Source: Bacillus sp. 03113
GTDB lineage: Bacteria > Bacillota > Bacilli > Bacillales > Cytobacillaceae
NCBI RefSeq assembly: GCF_006546985.1
Contig: NZ_VATK01000013.1
Location: 62,001 to 126,000, forward strand
Direction of reading: 5' to 3'
Length of the DNA: 64,000 nucleotides
This document shows positions 44,014 to 54,970 of this stretch, in pieces. The notes below the pieces were generated by a model that saw nothing but the letters and a program-made list of their open reading frames with translations, made no database searches and was not told the DNA's origin. The position numbers were made by a program, and so were the translations under genes. The stretch's first letter is position 1. Every line of letters begins with the position of its first letter.

Positions 44014-44205
44014 AAAAAGAGCATTCTTTGAAAAAGATTGACACACAATTGTTAAAAAACGAAGAGGTTTTAAAGGAATTATGCATTATTATGGTTGATA
44101 ACGATAATAATATTTTTACAGTTATTAATCTTTTATTATTATGTTTTCTGGTAGGGAACTCGTCGCTAAGCAAAGAATCGACATCGTAAAGGGAGAGTAA
44201 AAAAG

Positions 44206-45831
44206 ATGGATATTTGGATTCAAAACTATAATCCACTAGGAAATATATATTTATCAGCACTAGTTGCTGCATTGCCAATCGTGTTCTTTTTGTTAGCCCT
44301 AACCTTATTGAAAATGAAGGGAATTGTGGCTTCACTCATTACATTAATTATTTCTGTGTGTATTGCCAGCTTTCTTTTTGGAATGCCGTTGTTAAAAGTT
44401 CTATCAGCAGCGTTTTTAGGAATATTAAATGGTTTTTGGCCAATTGGTTTTATTATTATCATGGCTGTTTGGTTATATAAAATATCGGTTAAAACGGGAA
44501 AATTCACTATTATTCAATCAAGTATATCGAGCATATCCTCCGATCAAAGATTGCAGCTGCTACTCATTGGCTTTTGTTTTAATGCCTTTTTAGAAGGGGC
44601 TGCAGGCTTCGGTGTTCCCATTGCCATTTCAGCAGCTTTATTAGTTGAATTGGGCTTCAGACCTTTATATGCAGCGTCTCTATGTTTAATCGCAAATGCG
44701 GCTTCTGGAGCTTTTGGCGCAATCGGAATTCCTATTATCGTAGGTGCACAGGTTGGAGGGATGGAAACACTTGAATTAACGCAAAAAGTGGCTTTTATCC
44801 TGCCAGTCATTTCATTTATTATTCCTTTTTTGCTTGTGTTTATATTGGACAAGTTTAAAGGAATTAAAGAAACATTTCCTGCATTGCTATTCGTAAGTAT
44901 CATCTATTCAGGTCTACAATTATTAGTAATGGTTACACTTGGTCCAGAATTAGCAAATATCATTGCTTCTCTTGCTAGTATGGGAGGATTGGCTGTTTTC
45001 TTACGATTTTGGCAGCCAAAATCGATTTTTCGTTTAGATAGTATGAAAAACGGCAAACAAGATGATAAAAAATATTCATTCAAAGATATTCTGATCGCAT
45101 GGTCACCTTTCTATATTTTAACTGGTGTCATTGTCATTTGGAGCATGCCATTTTTTAAAAGCTTATTTGCAGATAATGGACCATTATCATTTACTGTACT
45201 TAAGTTGAAAATGCCATTTTTACATCAGGAGGTTTTGAAAATCCCTCCAATTGCTCCTGAGAAAGTCCCGTATGATGCCATTTTTAAGCTAGATGTTATT
45301 TCGGCTACCGGTACAGCAATTTTAGTGTCTGTGATGATCGTCGTTCTTTTTTCTAAAAATTTAAACGTAAAAGGAAGTCTTCACATATTAGGGGAGACCA
45401 TTAAAGATTTCTATATTTCTATTCTTACTGTTTGTTTTATTTTAGGGTTTGCAAATATTGCTACTTTTTCAGGTTTATCATCTACGCTCGGTTTAGCCCT
45501 TGCTAAAACGGGAGATTTATTCCCGTTATTTTCACCAGTTTTAGGCTGGCTTGGCGTATTCCTTACAGGCTCTGTCGTTTCAAGTAATGCCTTGTTTGGT
45601 CATTTGCAGGGGGTAACAGGCAATCAAATTGGAGCTGATCCGAAGCTTCTAATTGCTTCCAATACAAGTGGAGGTGTAATGGGGAAATTAATTTCACCTC
45701 AATCTGTTGCAATTGCGACAGCAGCTGTTCAAAAAACAGGAGAAGAGTCCTCACTTTTTAGGATGACCATTAAATATAGTTTGTTCTTGTTGATTTATGT
45801 AAGTATCATTACTTATGTCTTATCTATATAA
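44206..45831 (+). CDS. L-lactate permease (LctP family)
   Basis: A 541-residue membrane protein with about 13 helices. Family motifs are [41 protein letters not shown], and near the end [14 protein letters not shown] and [19 protein letters not shown]. It imports L-lactate (or glycolate) with protons. It has GGGAG upstream and stands alone, ended by a strong terminator. It could be named lutP or lctP; no lutABC genes are nearby to decide. Confidence 0.92.
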   Translation: MDIWIQNYNPLGNIYLSALVAALPIVFFLLALTLLKMKGIVASLITLIISVCIASFLFGMPLLKVLSAAFLGILNGFWPIGFIIIMAVWLYKISVKTGKFTIIQSSISSISSDQRLQLLLIGFCFNAFLEGAAGFGVPIAISAALLVELGFRPLYAASLCLIANAASGAFGAIGIPIIVGAQVGGMETLELTQKVAFILPVISFIIPFLLVFILDKFKGIKETFPALLFVSIIYSGLQLLVMVTLGPELANIIASLASMGGLAVFLRFWQPKSIFRLDSMKNGKQDDKKYSFKDILIAWSPFYILTGVIVIWSMPFFKSLFADNGPLSFTVLKLKMPFLHQEVLKIPPIAPEKVPYDAIFKLDVISATGTAILVSVMIVVLFSKNLNVKGSLHILGETIKDFYISILTVCFILGFANIATFSGLSSTLGLALAKTGDLFPLFSPVLGWLGVFLTGSVVSSNALFGHLQGVTGNQIGADPKLLIASNTSGGVMGKLISPQSVAIATAAVQKTGEESSLFRMTIKYSLFLLIYVSIITYVLSI

Positions 45832-45837
45832 ACAAGT

Positions 45838-45888
45838 GTAAAAGGAGAGGGAACTCATTTGGAAGAGGCCCTCTCCTTTTCATTTTTT
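45838..45888 (+). terminator. Terminator after the lactate permease gene
   Basis: AAAAGGAGAGGG pairs with CCCTCTCCTTTT and is followed by CATTTTTTAAT. Confidence 0.85.
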
Positions 45889-46056
45889 AATATTTCCAAT
45901 TTAAACATATATAATCAGGCTACAAATAGGCTTTTTATGCATAATTATGGTAAAGGAGAGAGAATATATTCTCCTTTCTGTTATGGAAAATCAATTTTCA
46001 GATCCATGTTCTGTGGTACAATATATGAGTCTGATCGAATAATGGAGGTCTCAAAA

Positions 46057-47133
46057 ATGAAAACGAAAATTGGATTATTATATGGGGGAAAATCCGCCGA
46101 ACATAAAGTATCCATGCAAACGGCATTAGCTGTAATAAAAGCGTTAAATCCTAATAAATTTGATGTTCATCCAATTTACATATCCGAGGAAGGGCAATGG
46201 GTGAAAGGTCCAAAGCTAACTGGACCCGTTGAAAATGTGAAAGAGCTTGCCTTTACAGCGACTAGAGAACTACAATCAACAGCCCTATCGCCAACCTTAT
46301 TTCAAGCCCCTGAGGAGAAAGGTCCTTTTGATGTTATCTTCCCACTTTTACATGGTCCCAATGGTGAGGATGGAACGGTTCAAGGGTTATTAGAATTACT
46401 TAATTTACCATATGTTGGGAATGGTGTGCTTGCATCCTCAGCTGGTATGGATAAAATAATTATGAAAAACATATTTGCTGCAGCAGGCCTTAGTCAAGTA
46501 AAGTATGTCTCTTTTATTAGAAGTGAATGGGAAAAAAACAAGCTTTCTATCTATGATCAGGTTGAAAACGATTTAGGATATCCTTGCTTTGTAAAACCTG
46601 CAAATCTAGGGTCGAGTGTAGGCATTAGCAAATGTACGAACAGAGCTGAGCTTGAAGCAGCTTTTGCAGAAGCTTTTCAATTTGACCGAAAGATTATCAT
46701 TGAAGAAGGGGTAACAGCGAGAGAAATTGAAGTTGGTATTTTAGGTAATGATGAGCCTGAATGTTCCGTTGCAGGTGAAATTGTACCGAAAACGGAATTT
46801 TACGACTATAAAGCTAAATATGAAGATGGTGATACAGCTCTTGTTATTCCTGCTGATATTACAAATGAGGAATACAGCTTAATTAAGGAAACCGCGATAA
46901 AAGCATTCAAAGCACTGGATTGCTCTGGTCTTGTGAGAGCAGACTTCTTCTTAACGAAAGATGGAAAAGTTTATATTAATGAAGTGAATACAATGCCTGG
47001 CTTTACGCCATTTAGCATGTTCCCATTGCTTTGGAAGCATTCTGGTGTTGATTACCCTGAGCTCATTGAAAAGCTTGTCAAATTTGCTTTAGAAAGACAT
47101 GAAGAAAAACAAAAAATTAAATATACATTTTAA
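46057..47133 (+). CDS. ddl: D-alanine-D-alanine ligase
   Basis: A 358-residue ATP-grasp ligase with [16 protein letters not shown] at the N-terminus, [33 protein letters not shown] and C-terminal [15 protein letters not shown]. It makes D-Ala-D-Ala for peptidoglycan. The ATG at 46057 follows TGGAGG. An open frame extends upstream to a TTG but passes through the preceding terminator and lacks a ribosome site. murF follows 54 bases later. Confidence 0.95.
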   Translation: MKTKIGLLYGGKSAEHKVSMQTALAVIKALNPNKFDVHPIYISEEGQWVKGPKLTGPVENVKELAFTATRELQSTALSPTLFQAPEEKGPFDVIFPLLHGPNGEDGTVQGLLELLNLPYVGNGVLASSAGMDKIIMKNIFAAAGLSQVKYVSFIRSEWEKNKLSIYDQVENDLGYPCFVKPANLGSSVGISKCTNRAELEAAFAEAFQFDRKIIIEEGVTAREIEVGILGNDEPECSVAGEIVPKTEFYDYKAKYEDGDTALVIPADITNEEYSLIKETAIKAFKALDCSGLVRADFFLTKDGKVYINEVNTMPGFTPFSMFPLLWKHSGVDYPELIEKLVKFALERHEEKQKIKYTF

Positions 47134-47187
47134 CAACATGGTACACGGCTTTTTATAGCCGTGTTCCTTATTTTAGGAGGTTAACGA

Positions 47188-48564
47188 ATGATTTGCCGAT
47201 CATTAAAGCAAATAGCAGACATGATTAAGATTGAGAATGATCTTACTCCTTTTGAGAATGTCATGGTTCATGGCGTCTCTATTGACTCAAGAAAAATTGA
47301 ATCGGACCAATTATTTATTCCCTTTAAGGGAGAGCATTCGGATGGGCATCGTTTCGTAGAAGATGCGATTTCAAAAGGTGCTGCAGCAGCTTTTTGGCAA
47401 AAGGATGTCCCAAATCCACCTACTCATTTACCCATATTGATCGTTGAAGACTGCTTAACTGCATTGCAGGAATTATCTAGAAGCTATCGGAATGAGCTTC
47501 ATACGAAAGTAGTTGGCATTACGGGAAGCAATGGGAAAACTTCTACAAAAGATATGACCGCAAGTCTGCTTTCTTTAAAATATAAGGTGCAGAAAACAGA
47601 AGGGAATTTTAATAATCATATCGGACTTCCTTTAACCATTCTAAGGCTAGATGAAGATACAGACATAGCTGTACTAGAAATGGGAATGAGCGGTAAAGGA
47701 GAGATCGATTTTTTAACCAAGCTCGCAAAGCCAAATGCGGTAATCATTACAAACATAGGAGAAGCTCATTTGCTTGATTTGGGCTCACGAGAGGGAATTG
47801 CCGAGGCGAAGCTAGAAATATTAAATGGTCTTCAAGAGAATGGAAGAGTCATCTATTTTGGAGATGAAACTCTTTTATCAGAACGAATCAATCGAAATGG
47901 GAAAATAGAGATTAAAACGTTTGGAAACAATCATTCAAATGATCTTTTCCCAACCCACATCAATCAAAGCAGCAGCGGAAGCCAATTCAAAATCAATGCA
48001 TCGAATGCTGAGTACTTTTTGCCTGTACTTGGGACTCATAATGTGTTGAATGCATTGGGTGCTATGTTAGTCGCGCAGTATTTCGATATTTCCTTTGATG
48101 AAATGAAGAATGGATTAAATAATCTAAAGCTAACAGGCATGCGAATGGAATTAGTAGAGGGTATAAATGGTGTAAAAATCATTAATGATGCCTATAATGC
48201 CAGCCCAACTTCAATGAAGGCCGCAATTGATCTAGTTTCAAATCTTCCTGATTACGAACATAAGCTTCTTGTTTTAGGTGACATGCTTGAACTCGGTCCA
48301 GATGAAGAACAGTTTCATGAACAAATCGGTCAATTGATTAACCAAGAGAAAATAAGCTATGTCTTTACATTTGGAAAGCTAGGCTCATTTATTGCCAAAG
48401 GTGCTAAGGCGGTGTTCCCATCTGAACGTGTTTTTGCCTTTACTGAAAAACAAGAACTGATTGATAAAGTGAAAAAATATTGTCAATCGGACATGATTAT
48501 TTTAGTCAAGGGATCAAGAGGAATGAAACTAGAAGAAGTTGTGGCTTCATTAAAAGAAAATTGA
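47188..48564 (+). CDS. murF: UDP-MurNAc-tripeptide--D-Ala-D-Ala ligase MurF
   Basis: A 458-residue Mur ligase. It has the ATP-binding GITGSNGKTSTKDM, NNHIGLPLTIL, EMGMSGKGEI, and the C-terminal YNASPTSMKAAID with LGDMLELG. It adds D-Ala-D-Ala to the UDP-linked peptide in the cytoplasm. TAGGAGG is upstream of the ATG. A short hairpin in the ddl-murF gap may act as a weak attenuator; the two are probably cotranscribed. Confidence 0.95.
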   Translation: MICRSLKQIADMIKIENDLTPFENVMVHGVSIDSRKIESDQLFIPFKGEHSDGHRFVEDAISKGAAAAFWQKDVPNPPTHLPILIVEDCLTALQELSRSYRNELHTKVVGITGSNGKTSTKDMTASLLSLKYKVQKTEGNFNNHIGLPLTILRLDEDTDIAVLEMGMSGKGEIDFLTKLAKPNAVIITNIGEAHLLDLGSREGIAEAKLEILNGLQENGRVIYFGDETLLSERINRNGKIEIKTFGNNHSNDLFPTHINQSSSGSQFKINASNAEYFLPVLGTHNVLNALGAMLVAQYFDISFDEMKNGLNNLKLTGMRMELVEGINGVKIINDAYNASPTSMKAAIDLVSNLPDYEHKLLVLGDMLELGPDEEQFHEQIGQLINQEKISYVFTFGKLGSFIAKGAKAVFPSERVFAFTEKQELIDKVKKYCQSDMIILVKGSRGMKLEEVVASLKEN

Positions 48565-48594
48565 ACTCACTATCAGTACATTAAAACATGAGGA

Positions 48595-48622
48595 ATCAGG
48601 TGGAGTATCTACTCCGCCTGAT
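48595..48622. other. Perfect hairpin after murF
   Basis: ATCAGGTGGAGTA and TACTCCGCCTGAT are complementary, 13 bp around a two-base loop. No T run follows, so it may be a weak terminator or an RNA-stabilising structure. Confidence 0.5.
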
Positions 48623-48747
48623 GAATGTATCATACATTGGTATGTCTTTGTTTCACACAAATATAAAAAGAAGAAAAAAGATTCGAATGATGGAGTGTAA
48701 AAAGTGTAAAATAAAAGTAAATCTACTTTCTTTGGTGGTGACTTAGG

Positions 48748-49449
48748 ATGATTGGGTGTTTGTGCATTCATGGCTTTACGGGTGCTCCCTCTGAAATAGA
48801 GCCTCTCGCTCAGTATTTACAGGAAAATACTAATTGGTCCTTGGTAATACCCACTCTACCAGGTCATGGTGAAACGCTCGATCTTAAAGGGGTTCAATAT
48901 AATCAATGGATTGAACATGCTGAAAATGAATTAAAGCTTTTACTTGCAAAATGTGATACCGTTTATGTGATTGGTTTTTCTATGGGAGGGCTTATTGCTA
49001 GTTATTTAGCGGTTCATTATCCAATTAAAAAGCTCGTCTTATTAAGTGCTGCTGCCTACTATGTAAACCCAAGGCAGTTAAGAGTGGATATAGGAGAAAT
49101 GGTAAGAGATGCATTTAAAGGCAAGCTTTTTGAAAATGAACTATATAATCGTTACAAAAGAAAATTAAAAGAAACTCCGATTGCAGCCACTCTTCAATTC
49201 CGTAAGCTTGTCGCTTCTACCCGTCCTTTATTGTCAGAAGTGCGTATCCCTACGTTAATTGCACAAGGTGAAAGTGATGGGATTGTCCCACCTAGAGCAG
49301 CAGAATATTTATATCATCATATTGGGACGGTGAATAAGAAAATCCTTTACTTAAAGGATGCGAAGCATTTAATTTGCCATAGCCATGAAAGAGATCAATT
49401 GTTTTTTCAAGTATTACATTTTTTGCATGGAAAAAGAGATGATAAATAA
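48748..49449 (+). CDS. Carboxylesterase (alpha/beta hydrolase, YvaK/Est30-like)
   Basis: A 233-residue hydrolase with the oxyanion-region motif CIHGFTGAPSEIEPL, the nucleophile Ser in IGFSMGGLIA, Asp in GESDGIVPP and His in AKHLICHS. It resembles the monoacylglycerol lipase/carboxylesterase group of Bacillus. No signal peptide. The start has only a modest ribosome site (GGTGG). In related genomes cshA also follows murF or an esterase. Confidence 0.87.
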   Translation: MIGCLCIHGFTGAPSEIEPLAQYLQENTNWSLVIPTLPGHGETLDLKGVQYNQWIEHAENELKLLLAKCDTVYVIGFSMGGLIASYLAVHYPIKKLVLLSAAAYYVNPRQLRVDIGEMVRDAFKGKLFENELYNRYKRKLKETPIAATLQFRKLVASTRPLLSEVRIPTLIAQGESDGIVPPRAAEYLYHHIGTVNKKILYLKDAKHLICHSHERDQLFFQVLHFLHGKRDDK

Positions 49450-49515
49450 GAAAAGCGCAAGCGCCCTTGCTCATCGACGTAAAGTGCTGGAGCTAAATGC
49501 CAGTCTAACTTCCGA
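49449..49515 (-). repeat. Mosaic intergenic repeat, copy R5 (short, inverted)
   Basis: Read on the minus strand: GGAAGTTAGACTGG, a changed GCATTTAGCTCC, then GATGAGCAAGGGCGCTTGCG and CTTTTCTT. Only the two ends are present, joined without a core. It abuts the esterase stop codon. Confidence 0.65.
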
Positions 49516-49714
49516 TAATTTATTTCTTAACCAATAATGAACGTTCCCTGTGCATGATATTATTGCCAATAAGTTTTAAAAATGTTACAATTAAAACCAA
49601 AGTGTCTTAGTGAAAATCCTTAGAATCCCGGACATACTCCTAGAGAGAATGTCTTTTTTCACTTTATTAATCGGTTTAAGTACAAGGTTTTTATTTAAAG
49701 TAAAGAAAGCATAT

Positions 49715-49912
49715 GTTTTTGAAGTTAGATGAGTGTCTAGCTCCGACGTACAGAACGTACTAGTGGCGATGTTGCCACAGGACGTGGCGTCCTTAATCGG
49801 CCAGCGCTTAGCTCTTGTGAAAAATAACCTAATGTCTCTAAAAGTAAAAAACACTTTTTGAGCCATTAGAACATTTTTCTTCAGGGCTGATCAAGGCACT
49901 TCCGCTTTTCTT
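49715..49912 (+). repeat. Mosaic intergenic repeat, copy R6
   Basis: It has lead-in GTTTTTGAAGTTAGATGA, GTGTCTAGCTCC, the CGACGTACAGAACGTACTAG module shared with R3 and R4, then a palindromic module (CTAATGTCTCTAAAAGT with ACTTTTTGAGCCATTAG) shared with R7, and end GGCACTTCCGCTTTTCTT. It is the uninterrupted counterpart of the MITE target site in R7. Confidence 0.8.
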
Positions 49913-49992
49913 GCTATGTCCGGCGAATACAACTTGGAAAGAAAGTTATTTAATAAATATTTTTTAATGAATTTAGAAGGAGAATGAATACA

Positions 49993-51453
49993 TTGACAAT
50001 GTTTCAAGATTTAGGTATTAGTTCAGCTACATTGAAATCTCTAAAGAAAATGGGGTTTGAAGAAGCGACTCCAATTCAAGCACAAACAATTCCGCTTAGT
50101 TTAGAGAATAAGGACTTAATTGGTCAAGCGCAAACTGGAACGGGAAAAACAGCAGCATTTGGTATTCCGTTGGTTGATAAAATCGACAAAGACAGTAACT
50201 TTGTTCAAGGGATCGTCATTGCCCCAACACGTGAGCTTGCTATCCAAGTATCAGAAGAGCTGTATAAGATTGGTTACGGTAAAAAGGTGCGCGTCCTTTC
50301 AATTTTCGGGGGGCAAGATATTAATCGCCAAATTCGAGCGTTAAAAAAGCATCCTCATATTATTGTCGGAACACCTGGACGTATTCTCGATCATATTAAT
50401 CGTAAAACACTACGATTAGATAATGTTCACACAGCAATTCTAGATGAAGCAGATGAAATGCTAAACATGGGCTTTATTGATGACATCGAAGCAATCCTTT
50501 CTCAGATTCCATCAGAACGTCAAACGCTTCTGTTCTCAGCTACAATGCCGCCAAGAATTAGAAAAATGGCTGAAAGATTTATGAAGAATCCTGAAATTGT
50601 GAAAGTTAAAGCGAAAGAAGTAACAGTACCACTTATTGAACAATACTATTTAGAAGTTCAGGAAAAAAGTAAGTTTGATGTATTAACAAGATTGCTTGAT
50701 ATTCAATCTCCTGAGCTTGCTATTATTTTTGGTCGTACGAAAAGGCGTGTAGATGAGCTGTCAGAAGCTTTAAACCTTAGAGGCTATATGGCAGAAGGTA
50801 TTCACGGAGACCTAAGTCAAGCAAAGAGAATGTCAGTTCTGCGTAAATTTAAAGAAGGCTCCATTGATGTTCTAGTAGCTACAGATGTTGCGGCGAGAGG
50901 ACTAGATATTTCTGGTGTAACTCACGTATATAATTTTGATATTCCTCAAGACCCTGAAAGCTATGTTCATCGAATTGGCCGAACTGGACGCGCAGGTAAA
51001 GCAGGAATGGCTATGACATTTATTACTCATCGAGAAAAGCAATATTTACAAATTGTTGAAAAGACAACAAAAAGAAAAATGGATCGTATGAAGCCGCCTA
51101 CTTTAGATGAAGCTTTAGAAGGTCAACAAAAAGCTGTAATTGAAAAAATTCTACAGACGATCGATTCAAATAATCTTCAATACTATAAGCAGGCTTCAGA
51201 AGAGCTTTTAGAGCAGCAAGACGCTCAAACAATAGTTGCTGCGGTATTGAAAATGTTAACAAAAGAACCTGACACAACACCAGTTAAATTAACTGAAGAG
51301 AAGTCTCTTCCTCAAAAAAGAGAAAGAAAATCTTTTGAAGGCAGACGCAACTATGATTCCAATGGAAAGAAAAGAGCACCTTATCGTTCGAGACAAGGTC
51401 AATCACATGGACGTTCTAGCCACTCCGAAAAATCAAAATCAAAAAGCTATTAA
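49993..51453 (+). CDS. cshA: DEAD-box RNA helicase CshA
   Basis: A 486-residue helicase. It has the Q motif [14 protein letters not shown], Walker [15 protein letters not shown] in [14 protein letters not shown], and motif [16 protein letters not shown] basic, Ser/Arg-rich tail starts near residue 440. It unwinds RNA in mRNA decay and ribosome assembly. The TTG at 49993 is 9 bases after AAGGAGA; the ATG at 49984 touches that site. It opens the block syntenic with B. subtilis ydbR to ydcK. Confidence 0.93.
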   Translation: MTMFQDLGISSATLKSLKKMGFEEATPIQAQTIPLSLENKDLIGQAQTGTGKTAAFGIPLVDKIDKDSNFVQGIVIAPTRELAIQVSEELYKIGYGKKVRVLSIFGGQDINRQIRALKKHPHIIVGTPGRILDHINRKTLRLDNVHTAILDEADEMLNMGFIDDIEAILSQIPSERQTLLFSATMPPRIRKMAERFMKNPEIVKVKAKEVTVPLIEQYYLEVQEKSKFDVLTRLLDIQSPELAIIFGRTKRRVDELSEALNLRGYMAEGIHGDLSQAKRMSVLRKFKEGSIDVLVATDVAARGLDISGVTHVYNFDIPQDPESYVHRIGRTGRAGKAGMAMTFITHREKQYLQIVEKTTKRKMDRMKPPTLDEALEGQQKAVIEKILQTIDSNNLQYYKQASEELLEQQDAQTIVAAVLKMLTKEPDTTPVKLTEEKSLPQKRERKSFEGRRNYDSNGKKRAPYRSRQGQSHGRSSHSEKSKSKSY

Positions 51454-51469
51454 TTAGTTGTTTAAGAAG

Positions 51470-51527
51470 TGCTTAGCCTTTCCTGTTCCATTTATTGGAT
51501 ATGAGAGGCTAGGCATTTTTTATTTTT
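51470..51527 (+). terminator. Terminator after cshA
   Basis: TGCTTAGCCTTTCC pairs with GAGAGGCTAGGCA and is followed by TTTTTTATTTTT. Confidence 0.85.
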
Positions 51528-51612
51528 AAAAATGGTGAAAAAAGTTTTTCATTAAGAAGATTATATAATGTATAGTAATAATGTGTAATATTGGAAATTC
51601 AGGGGGGATGAA

Positions 51613-52092
51613 ATGATTACAGAACCGAAAAAGAGAATTTCAATACGCGCCCTCAGTGTTTGGAAAATATCAGGTGCTATTTACTCTATTTATGCTTTAC
51701 TGCTAGCTGCAGGTGCGATTGTACTTACTATTTTGTTTGATTTACCTAAATGGATTATAGGAGCAGGGATCTTATTTTTAGGGATAAATGTGTATGTTTT
51801 AGTGTTTTTGCTTCCCAAACTAAAGTGGAAAAGATGGCGTTATGAAGTTAGAGAGCAAGAAATTGAATTACAGCGTGGCGTTTTAATTAAGAAAAGAACG
51901 CTAGTACCGATGATTAGGGTTCAGCATGTAGATACAAAACAAGGTCCTATTTTAAGAAAATATGGTTTGGCCTCTGTTACCGTGTCGACTGCTGCCACCG
52001 TACATGAAATACCAGCTTTAAATTTAGAAGAAGCAGAGGAAATGCGCTCTTATATTTCTAAATTAGCAAGGGTGGCGGATGAAGATGTCTAA
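51613..52092 (+). CDS. ydbS: bPH2-domain membrane protein YdbS
   Basis: A 159-residue protein with two adjacent membrane helices (about residues 20-65) and one DUF304/bPH2 domain (about 75-150) containing RYEVREQEIELQRGVLIKKRT and VPMIRVQHVDTKQGPILRKYGL. It is followed by ydbT with a 14-base overlap. In B. subtilis ydbST contributes to resistance to some antimicrobial peptides; the mechanism is unknown. Confidence 0.88.
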   Translation: MITEPKKRISIRALSVWKISGAIYSIYALLLAAGAIVLTILFDLPKWIIGAGILFLGINVYVLVFLLPKLKWKRWRYEVREQEIELQRGVLIKKRTLVPMIRVQHVDTKQGPILRKYGLASVTVSTAATVHEIPALNLEEAEEMRSYISKLARVADEDV

Positions 52093-53509
52093 TTCTAAAA
52101 GGCTACATCCAATCGCTGCTGTATCTGGAACCCTTAAGCAGCTAAAGGAGATGCTGCTTCCATTTATTTTCCTAGTCGTGTTTGGAAGTAAGGGTACGAA
52201 TTGGGATTTATACATATCTATTGGTGCGGTAGTGATTATATTAATAAGCGGGATTCTTTCATGGCTCCGATTTTCATATCGCATTGAAGAGCGTGAACTA
52301 AGGATTGAATATGGTGTTTATATTAAAAAGAAACGATATATTCCGTTTGAAAAAATTCAAAGCATCGATTTATCAGAAGGCATCTTGCATCGCCCTTTTG
52401 GTTTGGTAAAAGTAAAGGTGGAGACAGCTGGATCAGGGTTAGAAGCAGAGGCGGTTTTATCTGCTGTAACAAAACAAGAAGCACAGAGAATTCAAGAGGT
52501 CTTTTCTCTTATAAAAAAAGGAGAAAAGCAAAGGGAAGAAGACGAGAGGGCTGAAGAGGTAGATACGGAAGAGATCATCTACAAAATCACAACTCCTCAG
52601 CTGTTTTTACTTGCTTCAAGCTCTGGTGGAGTAGGGGTTGTGATTTCGGCAGTTGCTGCTTTTGTCTCACAATTTGATGAGATTATACCGTATCGAAAAA
52701 TTTTTCGGGGGCTAGAGAACTTTATTTCTAGCGGAATAATGGTCGTAAGCTTTATGGTTTTTTTAGGCTTTGTTATCGCTTGGCTCATCGCCTTGACAGG
52801 TACGATGATTAAATATGCACAATTTACAGTAAAAAAAGTTGAAAATGAATTTATTATTTCACGTGGATTATTAGAGAAGAGGCAACTAACGATTCCGCTT
52901 CATCGAATCCAAGCAATTAGGATAAGCGAGAACCTATTAAGGCAACCGATTGGTTATGCATCAGTGTTTGTTGAAAGTGCAGGTGGCTCTGTTAAAAATC
53001 AAGAAAGCTCAAAGATTCTTTTTTTACCGATCGTGAAAAAAAGTTCTATACCCCAATTGCTAGAATCTTTCCTGCCGGATTATCAGTTGCAGCCGCAAAT
53101 CTCCCCTGCTCCAAAAAGAGCATTAAAGAGATATTTATTTTGTAGCAGTCTTTTTGCCATTCCAATTACACTAGCTGCAATCATTTTTTTTAGACCATAT
53201 GGATATTTTTCTTTACTGTTTTTACTAATTGTAACAATATGGTCATACTTTAATTATAAGGATGCTGGCTGGGGACTTAATGAAATGCAGTTAACATTAC
53301 GTTATCGTTTCCTTATAAAACATACTGTTATGATGCAGAAAAATAAAATTCAGTCCATGGAATTTCAAACAGGCTATTTCCAAAATCAAAGAGATTTGGC
53401 TACGATACGAGCTGTGGTGGGATCAGGAGTTGGAGGGATAGTAGTCGATTTAGAAAAAACAGAGGTGGAGAAAGCTTTTAAATGGTACTCTCATAGTCGA
53501 AAAGAATAA
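52079..53509 (+). CDS. ydbT: bPH2-domain membrane protein YdbT
   Basis: A 476-residue protein with three DUF304/bPH2 repeats separated by pairs of membrane helices. Repeat motifs are YIPFEKIQSIDLSEGILHRPFGL (near residue 85), LTIPLHRIQAIRISENLLRQPIGY (near 275) and MQKNKIQSMEFQTGYFQNQRDL (near 420). It is the larger partner of YdbS. The start lies within the end of ydbS. Confidence 0.88.
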   Translation: MKMSNSKRLHPIAAVSGTLKQLKEMLLPFIFLVVFGSKGTNWDLYISIGAVVIILISGILSWLRFSYRIEERELRIEYGVYIKKKRYIPFEKIQSIDLSEGILHRPFGLVKVKVETAGSGLEAEAVLSAVTKQEAQRIQEVFSLIKKGEKQREEDERAEEVDTEEIIYKITTPQLFLLASSSGGVGVVISAVAAFVSQFDEIIPYRKIFRGLENFISSGIMVVSFMVFLGFVIAWLIALTGTMIKYAQFTVKKVENEFIISRGLLEKRQLTIPLHRIQAIRISENLLRQPIGYASVFVESAGGSVKNQESSKILFLPIVKKSSIPQLLESFLPDYQLQPQISPAPKRALKRYLFCSSLFAIPITLAAIIFFRPYGYFSLLFLLIVTIWSYFNYKDAGWGLNEMQLTLRYRFLIKHTVMMQKNKIQSMEFQTGYFQNQRDLATIRAVVGSGVGGIVVDLEKTEVEKAFKWYSHSRKE

Positions 53510-53517
53510 TAAAGATT

Positions 53518-53557
53518 GGCGCCCTATCCATCTGATAAGGCGCTTTGCACTTTTTTA
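53518..53557. terminator. Terminator between ydbT and the rhomboid gene
   Basis: The stem GCGCCCTATC with GATAAGGCGC is followed by TTTGCACTTTTTT, between convergent genes. Confidence 0.6.
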
Positions 53558-54283
53558 TCTGCTTAGGATCCCAATTAAAGCGAGGATGAGGATTCCTCCT
53601 AGTAATATTAGCTTACGAAAAGATATTCCTCTATTGTTTTGAATCATTGCTCTTTTAAAACTGCTTACTTCCATTTTAAAGGCTTTTATTACATTTTGTC
53701 CTTTTGAAAAGGCGATTATACCGATCACTAAACCAGCCAAAAAGCCAAATATATGTGCTGTTATATTTATCTGGGGCTGAATAAATGTCATAATTAACCC
53801 TATAATGGTGACCGTAAGAATAATTTGCGCATTTCCCCTAGAAATTAACTCTTTTTTCAATACAACAATTGCAACATAAAAGCCGAATAAACCAAAAATG
53901 GCTCCACTTGATCCAACATGTACAAACGTTAAAGGATTAAAAAAGAAAGTAGCGACATTCGCTAAGATCCCAGTAAGTAAATACAAGAAAAGAAAGCGGC
54001 TTTTTCCAAGCATTCGTTCTAACGCTGGACCAAATAAAATAAGAGAAAAGCTATTGAATAGCACATGAGGAAAACCACTGTGCATAAAAATAGGTGTAAC
54101 GATACGCCAAAGCTCTCCGTGCAAAATATATAAATTAACGCCAACAGTCATGTTATATAACCATGAGTTTGGAAATACAGGGAGAGTGGTGAGCAAATAT
54201 AATAAGATATTAATCGACAATATGAAGGTGACAACTGGATAAAAACGTATAAATTCTTTTAAACTTTCATTCCTTGTAAACAT
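53555..54283 (-). CDS. ydcA: Rhomboid-family intramembrane serine protease YdcA
   Basis: A 242-residue protein with six to seven helices. Catalytic Ser is in HVGSSGAIFGLFG and His in ITAHIFGFLAG, and the helix-1/2 loop has GELWRIVTPIFMHSGFPHVLFNSFSL. It cleaves membrane proteins inside the bilayer. A GGAGG site precedes the ATG. Position between ydbT and acpS matches B. subtilis ydcA. Confidence 0.9.
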   Translation of the reverse strand: MFTRNESLKEFIRFYPVVTFILSINILLYLLTTLPVFPNSWLYNMTVGVNLYILHGELWRIVTPIFMHSGFPHVLFNSFSLILFGPALERMLGKSRFLFLYLLTGILANVATFFFNPLTFVHVGSSGAIFGLFGFYVAIVVLKKELISRGNAQIILTVTIIGLIMTFIQPQINITAHIFGFLAGLVIGIIAFSKGQNVIKAFKMEVSSFKRAMIQNNRGISFRKLILLGGILILALIGILSR

Positions 54284-54465
54284 AAAGATACCTCCTTGTA
54301 TGTATATTCTTAAAACACAAGACCATACAAATACAAATGATTGAGTAGGGATAAATCAAGACACATGCACTATCCTTCTATCATAATAGGTTGGAAGCTT
54401 AAAATACAATTAATGTACACTATTGAATGTTCACAAGCCATATTAATTAAAAGGACGATGAAAAA

Positions 54466-54816
54466 ATGATTTCTGGTATAGGAATAGATATTGTTGAAAT
54501 AGAACGGATAAAAAAAATAATCATTAGACAGAGTAAATTTATTGATCGAATTTTAACGGAAAACGAAAAAAGATACTATGAAAAACTTCCAGGAAACAGA
54601 AGGATTGAGTTTGCAGCAGGAAGATTTTCTGCGAAGGAAGCTTTTTCAAAAGCGATAGGGTCAGGGATTGGGAAGGAGCTATCTTTTTTAGACATCGAGA
54701 TTTGCAAGGATGAGAAAGGAAAACCATACATAGTTAAGCCTATAAAAGAGGGAGTACACCTTTCAATTTCTCATAGTAAAGAGTTTGCCTTTGCTCAAGT
54801 CATTATAGAAAAATGA
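54466..54816 (+). CDS. acpS: Holo-acyl-carrier-protein synthase
   Basis: A 116-residue phosphopantetheinyl transferase with the Mg2+-binding Asp in GIGIDIVEIERI, Glu in AAGRFSAKEAFSKAIG, and HLSISHSKEFAFA near the end. It transfers phosphopantetheine from CoA to acyl carrier protein. AAGGACG lies upstream of the ATG. Confidence 0.95.
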   Translation: MISGIGIDIVEIERIKKIIIRQSKFIDRILTENEKRYYEKLPGNRRIEFAAGRFSAKEAFSKAIGSGIGKELSFLDIEICKDEKGKPYIVKPIKEGVHLSISHSKEFAFAQVIIEK

Positions 54817-54970
54817 GAAGAATTCTAACATCATCTAGCATATTCCTTTAGGTTGTCTCATATATTCATAAGGCAATAGGAGAGACAAGATCAGGCGGCG
54901 GGAACCAAGTGTCCGATTCCTGCCTTTTTCCTCTCCATCATGTGAACTTGAGACAAAAGGAGTTGAAAGG

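Noticed and set aside
44090-44130. Fur-like sequence TGATAACGATAATAA before the lactate permease gene
   Set aside because: Only about 10 of 15 positions match and symmetry is poor in AT-rich DNA.
45859-46056. 66-codon N-terminal extension of Ddl
   Set aside because: It passes through the lactate permease terminator and has no ribosome site or Ddl homology, while ATG 46057 has TGGAGG and the conserved start.
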